35,377 bases of DNA from positions 1 to 35,377 of the forward strand of contig NZ_JADIJR010000032.1 in the NCBI RefSeq assembly GCF_017355365.1, read 5' to 3'. The DNA is from Microbacterium sp. SD291 (lineage in GTDB: Bacteria; Actinomycetota; Actinomycetes; Actinomycetales; Microbacteriaceae). Each line of letters begins with the position of its first letter. Position 1 is the stretch's first letter. The position numbers were made by a program, and so were the translations under genes. This document shows, piece by piece, positions 30,314-35,377 of the stretch. The notes below the pieces were generated by a model, which was not told the origin of the DNA, searched no databases, and saw only the letters and a program-made list of their open reading frames with translations.

Positions 30314-33102
30314 GCGGTCACCTCGGTCGTCGTGGTGGATTCGGTGTCTGCGTCAGCTGCGCTGCCGGGGTGGGGGGGGGGGATCACGTCGACGGGGCCG
30401 CGGCGGGCCGACGACAGGAGCGCGAGCGCCGGCGCCGTGGAGACGGCGGTGAGCAGCACAGCGGTGCCGGCATCCGCATCGCGCAGGCGCGCGGCGAGCT
30501 GATCGTGCGCCGCGGCGGAGAGCCGGTCGGCGCCGTCGATCACGACGACCGAGGGGCGCCCGCGCAGGGCTTCGGTGAGCTCGGATGCCGGGGCGCCGGC
30601 ATCCGTCACGATCACCGCACCGACGTGCGCCCGCACCCAGGCGGCGCGGGCCGGGAGCAGGTGTCCTGCGACGCGGAGGCGTCCGTCGTCCGGTGTCAGG
30701 CGTCCCGCGACCGCGAGGGCGATCGCCCGGAGCGCGCCGGGAGCAGCGCCGGTGATGACCGCGGATCCGCCGGGGGCGAGCCGCACGTGCAGGCCGTCGA
30801 CTCCGGCATCCGCGATCACGAGGTCGTCGGCTGCGACCACCGACTCGTCGCCCGGCCACCCTGCCAGATGGCGCTCGCGCTCCACCGCCTCGCCCTCGAT
30901 GTCGACGCTCGGCAGGATCCGCTCGAGCCAGGCCGGGATCTGCCACGCGCGCTCGCCGAGGATCGCCATGAGTGCGGGGATCAGCGTCATGCGCACCAGG
31001 AACGCGTCGATCGCGATGCCGGCGGCGAGGCCGAGCGCGATCGGCTTGAGCGAGGAGTCGCCCTCGGGGACGAACGCCACGAACACGGCGAACATGATGA
31101 GGCCGGCGGCGGTGACGACCTTGGCCGAGCCGGTGAAGCCGCTGCGCACCGCGCGAAGGGCGGCCGCGCGCCTGGCGTCGCGATCATCAGCGCTGGGTCC
31201 CTGAGCCTGTCGAAGGGCGGGATCGTGCACGAAGTCCTCCCGCATGCGCGAGACGAGGAACACCTGGTAGTCCATCGCGAGCCCGAACAGCACGCCCATC
31301 AGGATGATCGGCATGAAGCTGATGATCGGACCGACCTTCGCGACGTGGAGAGCGTCGGCGAACCAGCCCCATTCGAAAACCGCACCGACGATGCCGAACG
31401 CGGCGACGATCGAGAGCAGGTAGCCGAGGGCGGCGGTGAGCGGCACCCAGAGGGAGCGGAACACGATGGTCAGCAGGATCAGCGAGAGGCCGATCACGAA
31501 GACGCCGAACGGCAGCAGGGCATTGCCGAGCTGGTCGGAGATGTCGATCGCGACGGCGGTGAAGCCGGTGACCTTGAGGTCGATGCCGAACTCGTCGAGC
31601 CACTCGTCGTGATGCGAGCGCAGCTCGCGGACGAGGTCGGCGGTGGCCGGGTCGTCGGGAGCGGTCTCCGGGATGATCTGCACGATGCCGGTGTCGGCCG
31701 TCTCGTTCGGGGTCGCCAGCGCGACCTCCTTCACGCCGTCGATCTTCGCGACGGCGTCGCCGAGGTCCTCCATCAGGCCGAGCGGGTCGGTCGAGGTGAC
31801 GATCGTGCCGGTGAGGATGAGCGGGCCGTTGAACCCGGGACCGAACTCCTCGGCGACCAGGTCGTAGCTTTCGCGTGCCTGCGAGTCCTTGGGCAGCACG
31901 CCGGCGTTCGGGAGGGCGAGGTTCAGGCTGAGTGCCGGGACGGCGACGATTCCGAGGCCGATCACGACGGCGAGCGACACGAGGACGGGACGCTTCGCGA
32001 CACCCGTGACCCAGCGGTCGCTGAACGCACGGCGCACCTTGGGCGCCTTGTTCTGCTTCGCCTTCGGCATCCGCTTGGGACGTCCGACGACCTTGCCCTT
32101 CATGAAGCCGAGCAGTGCGGGCGTGAGGGTGACGGCGATCGCCACGGCGATGGCCACGGCGACGGATGCCGCCACTCCCATCGTCGTGAGGAACGGGATG
32201 CCGGCGAAGCCGAGGCCGATCAAGGCGATCAGCACGGTGATGCCGGCGAAGACGACGGCGGATCCGGCGGTGCCGACCGCGCGGGCGGCGGACTCCTCCG
32301 GCTCGACCCCGTCTCGGACCTGGTCCTGATGCCTCGCCATGATGAACAGCGCGTAGTCGATGCCGACCGCGAGCCCGAGCATCAGCGCCAGCAGCGGAGT
32401 CGTCGACGAGACGGTCGCGAAGGCGGTCGCCATGAAGATCCCGGCGATCGAGATGCCCACACCGAGGATGGCGGTCAGCAGCGGCAGGCCCGCGACGACG
32501 AAGGAGCGGAACGTGACGATCAGGACGAGCAGCGCGATCAGCAGGCCCACCGCCTCGGTGAGCGTCACGCCCGGGATCGACATCGCGAAGAGGTCGCCGC
32601 CGAGCGACGCCTGCGAGCCGTCGGGGAGGGTGCCCGCGAGGTCGTCGACCACGCTGTTCAGCGCATCCTTCGTCTCGGTGGAGACGTCGGACGCCTGTCC
32701 GTCGAACTGCAGGCGCACGATCGCGGCGGTGCCGTCGTCGTTGACCATGCCCTTGACCATCTCGTCATACGGAGAGGTGACGGCCAGCACGCCGTCGAGG
32801 TCGGCGAGGCCGTCCACCGCATCCTCGATGTGCTCCCGGTAATCGTCATCCGTGACGCTGTCGCCGTCGGCTGCCACCACGATGAACTGGGCGTTCGTGC
32901 CGCTCGCCTGCGGGAAGGAGCGTGACAGCTGCTCGAGCCCGGCCTGCGACTCGGTGCCGGGGATAGAGAACGTGTTGTCGGTGCCGGCGCCGAGCAGCAC
33001 CGCACCGGAGCCCGCGATGCCGAGCACCAGCAGCCAGGAGACGAGGACCCGCCAGGGGTGACGGTACGACCAGCGCCCGAGCGAGGACAGGAGAGTGGAC
33101 AC
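30310..33102 (-). CDS. MMPL/RND-family exporter with C-terminal degenerate ABC-ATPase-like domain
   Basis: This 930-residue RND-type transporter has two membrane halves, each with an extracytoplasmic domain and a helix bundle. The first bundle has LMLGLAVGIDYALFIMARHQDQ, the second VLFGLAMDYQVFLVSRMRED, both holding the proton-relay GxxxDY motif. MMPL proteins export lipids or drugs by proton motive force. Residues 758-905 are extra and resemble an ABC nucleotide-binding domain with a defective Walker A (ITGAAPGALRA) and a Walker B-like VVVIDGADRL. The GTG at 33102 has a gaaggag site. A REP-like element and an 11-G run lie inside the gene. Paired TetR-type boxes lie upstream. Confidence 0.92.
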   Translation of the reverse strand: MSTLLSSLGRWSYRHPWRVLVSWLLVLGIAGSGAVLLGAGTDNTFSIPGTESQAGLEQLSRSFPQASGTNAQFIVVAADGDSVTDDDYREHIEDAVDGLADLDGVLAVTSPYDEMVKGMVNDDGTAAIVRLQFDGQASDVSTETKDALNSVVDDLAGTLPDGSQASLGGDLFAMSIPGVTLTEAVGLLIALLVLIVTFRSFVVAGLPLLTAILGVGISIAGIFMATAFATVSSTTPLLALMLGLAVGIDYALFIMARHQDQVRDGVEPEESAARAVGTAGSAVVFAGITVLIALIGLGFAGIPFLTTMGVAASVAVAIAVAIAVTLTPALLGFMKGKVVGRPKRMPKAKQNKAPKVRRAFSDRWVTGVAKRPVLVSLAVVIGLGIVAVPALSLNLALPNAGVLPKDSQARESYDLVAEEFGPGFNGPLILTGTIVTSTDPLGLMEDLGDAVAKIDGVKEVALATPNETADTGIVQIIPETAPDDPATADLVRELRSHHDEWLDEFGIDLKVTGFTAVAIDISDQLGNALLPFGVFVIGLSLILLTIVFRSLWVPLTAALGYLLSIVAAFGIVGAVFEWGWFADALHVAKVGPIISFMPIILMGVLFGLAMDYQVFLVSRMREDFVHDPALRQAQGPSADDRDARRAAALRAVRSGFTGSAKVVTAAGLIMFAVFVAFVPEGDSSLKPIALGLAAGIAIDAFLVRMTLIPALMAILGERAWQIPAWLERILPSVDIEGEAVERERHLAGWPGDESVVAADDLVIADAGVDGLHVRLAPGGSAVITGAAPGALRAIALAVAGRLTPDDGRLRVAGHLLPARAAWVRAHVGAVIVTDAGAPASELTEALRGRPSVVVIDGADRLSAAAHDQLAARLRDADAGTAVLLTAVSTAPALALLSSARRGPVDVIPPPHPGSAADADTESTTTTEVTA
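30372..30382. repeat. Homopolymer run of 11 G
   Basis: The run encodes IPPPH on the minus strand, 21-25 residues before the MMPL stop. Insertion of one base would stop translation at 30353; loss of one base would stop it at 30318. Confidence 0.9.
31195..31219 (+). repeat. REP-like element inside the MMPL gene
   Basis: tccctgagcctgtcgaaggg lies antisense to the gene and is read in frame as LRQAQGPS, in the cytoplasmic loop after the first-half RMRED segment of bundle two. Confidence 0.75.
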
Positions 33103-33124
33103 GCGGCTCCTTCGAGGGCAGTCG

Positions 33125-33157
33125 GATACACAGATGTATCCGATACATAGATGTATC
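33125..33157. promoter_or_regulatory. Paired TetR-type operator
   Basis: Two boxes, GATACA-caga-TGTATC (33125-33140) and GATACA-taga-TGTATC (33142-33157), are each inverted repeats and are spaced 17 bases centre to centre. The AT-rich site sits 23 bases before the MMPL start and about 83 before the tetR start. Confidence 0.75.
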
Positions 33158-33239
33158 GTAGGCTGATCCAGCCGCGAGAGCCTGTGTGCGCGGTGTGAGT
33201 CCTCCGGCAGGCTCAGGAACCGAGTGGAATGATGGATCG

Positions 33240-33863
33240 ATGACGACGCCCGGAACCCGCAGCCGCGAGAACACGCGCGCCCGGCTGCTCGACGCCGCAG
33301 CCCAGGTGTTCGCCGAGGTCGGCCTCGACGGCGCAACTGTGGAGGCCGTATGCGAGCGCGCCGGCTTCACGCGCGGTGCGTTCTACTCGAACTTCGAATC
33401 GAAGGACGAGCTGTTCCTCATGCTCGCCGGCAGCGTCGCCGAGCAGCGCGTCAGCGCCGTGCGCGCGCGGGTCGAGGAGATGGCGGCATCCGGTGCGCTC
33501 GCCGAAGGCTGCGATCCGGTGATCCTCGTGCGCGACGTCATGGACGCGGGCGGCGACGACCGTCTCGGCGTGATGCTGATGAGCGAGATCCGCATCCGCG
33601 CCCTCCGAGACAGCGAGTTCGGCGCCGCCTATCTGCAGCAGGAGCGGGAGATGGTCGCCAGCATCGCTCAGATCATCACAGACATCGTCTCTGCCGGTCA
33701 TCTGGAACTCCGGCTGCCGGCGGAGTCCGCAGCGCGAATGCTCATCATCATGTGGGAGGGCATGACGGTGCGCGGTGCGATGTCGGGTCAGGATCCCGCG
33801 CAGCTTCGTCATGCCGGCAGCGAGGAACTCGGCCGGCTGGTGCAGCTGCTGCTGGCGGAGTAG
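33240..33863 (+). CDS. TetR-family regulator
   Basis: This 207-residue repressor has an N-terminal TetR HTH: ARLLDAAAQVFAEVGLDGATVEAVCERAGFTRGAFYSNFESKDEL. An all-helical ligand/dimer domain follows. The ATG at 33240 was chosen because the TetR arm starts with SRENTRARLL; the open frame begins at 33186. The gene is divergent from the MMPL-YhgE unit and probably represses it by the boxes at 33125-33157. The inducer is unknown. A small gctcagg-type REP fragment lies in the leader near 33205. Confidence 0.92.
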   Translation: MTTPGTRSRENTRARLLDAAAQVFAEVGLDGATVEAVCERAGFTRGAFYSNFESKDELFLMLAGSVAEQRVSAVRARVEEMAASGALAEGCDPVILVRDVMDAGGDDRLGVMLMSEIRIRALRDSEFGAAYLQQEREMVASIAQIITDIVSAGHLELRLPAESAARMLIIMWEGMTVRGAMSGQDPAQLRHAGSEELGRLVQLLLAE

Positions 33864-33912
33864 GTCTCCTTCGGTGGCTCTCGCCGGTCGTTGCGCAAGC
33901 GGGAGCACCTTC

Positions 33913-33944
33913 GGTCGCTGAGCGAGCGGGGCGAGACGAAACGC
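33913..33944 (+). repeat. REP-like element ggtcgctgagcgagcg
   Basis: ggtcgctgagcgagcggggc followed by gagacgaaacgc is a variant of the segment ending the array at 22461-22492. It lies in the 168-base gap between tetR and the HNH gene, which holds no other feature apart from a short AT-rich stretch near 33980-34005. Confidence 0.7.
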
Positions 33945-34031
33945 ATCCGCTAGGAGCGCATCACGCACTCCGAAAGCACCCGTGAAAATTGTTCAGAAAG
34001 TTTCGCTGACCTGGCCGATTCCGGGGTCGGA

Positions 34032-35377
34032 ATGTCGGTGGCCCTCACCAGAATGGAGGATATGAACAGCACCGCGGCAGTCCTCGATGGGGTCGTCTCC
34101 GACCTCGCCGGGATGCTTCGTGCGGATGCGGTCGGCACCCTGTCGGATGCCGAGAAGCTGACCGTCCTACTCGGTGCGGGGAAGGCGCTGCGGCTGCTGG
34201 AGGCGGTGGTCGTGGAGACCGTCGCGAGCGCGGATGTGGACTTCGCGAACGGGTTCGGATGCCGGAACCTGAACGAGCTCCTGCAACGGGCTCTCCTCAC
34301 GGACTCGCCGGGTGCGGCCAAGGTGGTGAAGGCCGCGGATGCGGTGCACCGGGAGGTCAGCGTCACTTCCGGCGAGCGACTCCCGGCCCGGTATCCGGCG
34401 CTGCGGGAGGCGCTGCTGGACGGCGCGGTCGGGGTCGCGGGGCTGCTCGCCGCGACCGGCCCGCTGGAGCGGGCGGGGAACCGGATCGGCAACGCCGACC
34501 GGTTGGCCGCGGATGAGATGCTCGCCGGGTTCGCCCGCGGGCAGCATCTGCCGGCAGCCGACTCCGATAACCACGACAGCGACGGGACCGACGGCGACGA
34601 CCTTGACGCGGCGGGAGCCGAGACGGCCGGTCCGCCGGCGACGCCGGATGATCTGCGCCTGTTCGCGTCCGAGGTCGCGGCGGTGCTGGACCCGGACGGG
34701 GCGGAGCCGAACGACCGCAACGCGCAGAACGGCCGGTACCTGTCGATCGGGCGGCCTCGGAACGGCCTGCACCCGATCCGCGGCAACCTCCTCCCCGACA
34801 CCGCCGCACAGCTCCAGCTCATCATCGACGCGCAGAACAACCCCAAAGTCGGAGGACCACCCCACCCCGGCGTCGCCTTCCACGAAGAACCAGACGACGA
34901 AGAAGGCGAAGGCGAAGGGGACGGCGACGGCGAGGACCGGTTCAACACCGACCACCGGAACGTGATCGACCCCCGCACCCCCGGGCAGAAACGCCACGAC
35001 GCCCTGGCTGCGGCGCTCGGGATCGCGGCGAGGCATCAGGACATGCCCTCCCTCGCCGGCGCCGCCCCCACCCTCGTCGTGCACGTCGACGCGAAGGACT
35101 TCGCCGCCGGGACCGGGTGGGCGAGCGTCGGAGGCGACGCCACTCCCATCCCCGTGTCCGTCGCCGCGCACACCGCCTGCACGGGCACGATCCAGCGGGT
35201 CCTGTTCGATGAAGGCCGGATCGTGGGGATCACCACCACCGACCGGGTGTTCACCATCCACCAGCGCCGGGCGATCATCGCCCGCGACAAGGAATGCCTG
35301 ATCCCCGGCTGCCACGTCCCCGCCGAATGGTGCGAGATCCACCACGTGATCGAACACGCCCGCGGCGGCCCCACCTG
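34032..35377 (+). CDS. DUF222 / HNH endonuclease family protein (3' partial)
   Basis: About 448 residues are present and the gene runs off the window. The N-terminal DUF222 region starts near DGVVSDLAGMLRADAVGTLSD and carries a helical ALRLLEAVVVETVASADVDFAN segment. An acidic linker (DDEEGEGEGDGDGED) lies near residues 295-310. The HNH part begins ARDKECLIPGCHVPAEWCEIHHV, with Cys and HH metal/catalytic residues, and is cut off before the last His/Asn. Such proteins are multi-copy in Microbacteriaceae; some act as mobile or stress-linked nucleases, but the role is not settled. ATG 34062 is an alternative start; its ggagg site is only 2 bases away. Confidence 0.85.
   Translation, partial: MSVALTRMEDMNSTAAVLDGVVSDLAGMLRADAVGTLSDAEKLTVLLGAGKALRLLEAVVVETVASADVDFANGFGCRNLNELLQRALLTDSPGAAKVVKAADAVHREVSVTSGERLPARYPALREALLDGAVGVAGLLAATGPLERAGNRIGNADRLAADEMLAGFARGQHLPAADSDNHDSDGTDGDDLDAAGAETAGPPATPDDLRLFASEVAAVLDPDGAEPNDRNAQNGRYLSIGRPRNGLHPIRGNLLPDTAAQLQLIIDAQNNPKVGGPPHPGVAFHEEPDDEEGEGEGDGDGEDRFNTDHRNVIDPRTPGQKRHDALAAALGIAARHQDMPSLAGAAPTLVVHVDAKDFAAGTGWASVGGDATPIPVSVAAHTACTGTIQRVLFDEGRIVGITTTDRVFTIHQRRAIIARDKECLIPGCHVPAEWCEIHHVIEHARGGPT

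Noticed and set aside
30370..32925. A plus-strand open frame of 851 codons opposite the MMPL gene
   Set aside because: Composition is His/Arg/Asp/Gly-rich shadow sequence with no motifs, and the MMPL frame is unambiguous.
28337..33102. Type VII secretion locus suggested by the YhgE/Pip protein
   Set aside because: No WXG100, EccC or other ESX component is present; the pairing with an MMPL exporter and TetR is a simpler drug/lipid export unit.

Overview
The window is chromosomal DNA of a high-GC actinobacterium. Base and codon use (frequent gcggatgcc and ggcatccg strings), family content and repeat types fit Microbacteriaceae, most likely Microbacterium or a close relative. This is inferred from sequence character, not from a database match. 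Genes are dense on both strands. No gap exceeds about 230 bases, and I saw no rRNA, tRNA, CRISPR array, prophage or insertion sequence.

Layout. 1-2030: tadA, a stand-alone CDF C-terminal-like domain protein, proC and a DUF1905 protein. 2032-4126 (-): ktrA/ktrB potassium uptake. 4230-7601 (+): an ArsR regulator, a cyclase-family hydrolase, a BldC/excisionase-like regulator, a small membrane protein, the 32-residue ribosomal protein bS22, then an overlapping redox set (rhodanese, glutaredoxin-like, Dabb). 7764-10160 (+): a polar amino acid ABC importer. 10291-13639 (-): a DUF1508 protein, a LacI regulator and a Gfo/Idh/MocA plus aldo-keto reductase fusion, behind a promoter flanked by two palindromic operators. 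13862-17800 (-): a PotABCD/Fe3+-type ABC importer. 17928-21201: GNAT, TSUP permease and aspS. 21317-22343: a small membrane protein and a histidine phosphatase. 22510-23859: a divergent TrxR-like flavoprotein and MerR regulator. 23912-28177 (+): a complete System II cytochrome c maturation cluster (ResA/TlpA, CcdA, ResB, CcsB). 28337-33863: an MMPL exporter and YhgE/Pip protein, divergent from a TetR regulator. 34032-end: a partial DUF222/HNH endonuclease gene.

Regulation is unusually readable. The LacI, MerR and TetR units each show a dyad at the right promoter. Several genes have a TANNNT -10 box only 6-7 bases before the start codon, which suggests leaderless mRNAs.

The most unusual items are: (1) the MMPL exporter ends in an ABC-ATPase-like domain without a usable Walker A; (2) an 11-G run near the 3' end of that gene could change its C-terminus by slippage; (3) the Gfo/Idh/MocA-AKR fusion with its paired-operator promoter; (4) REP-like 'tgagcctgtcgaaggg' elements that sit in frame inside coding genes; (5) large palindromes at convergent gene ends. 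I did not see a clearly new multi-gene defence or mobile system.
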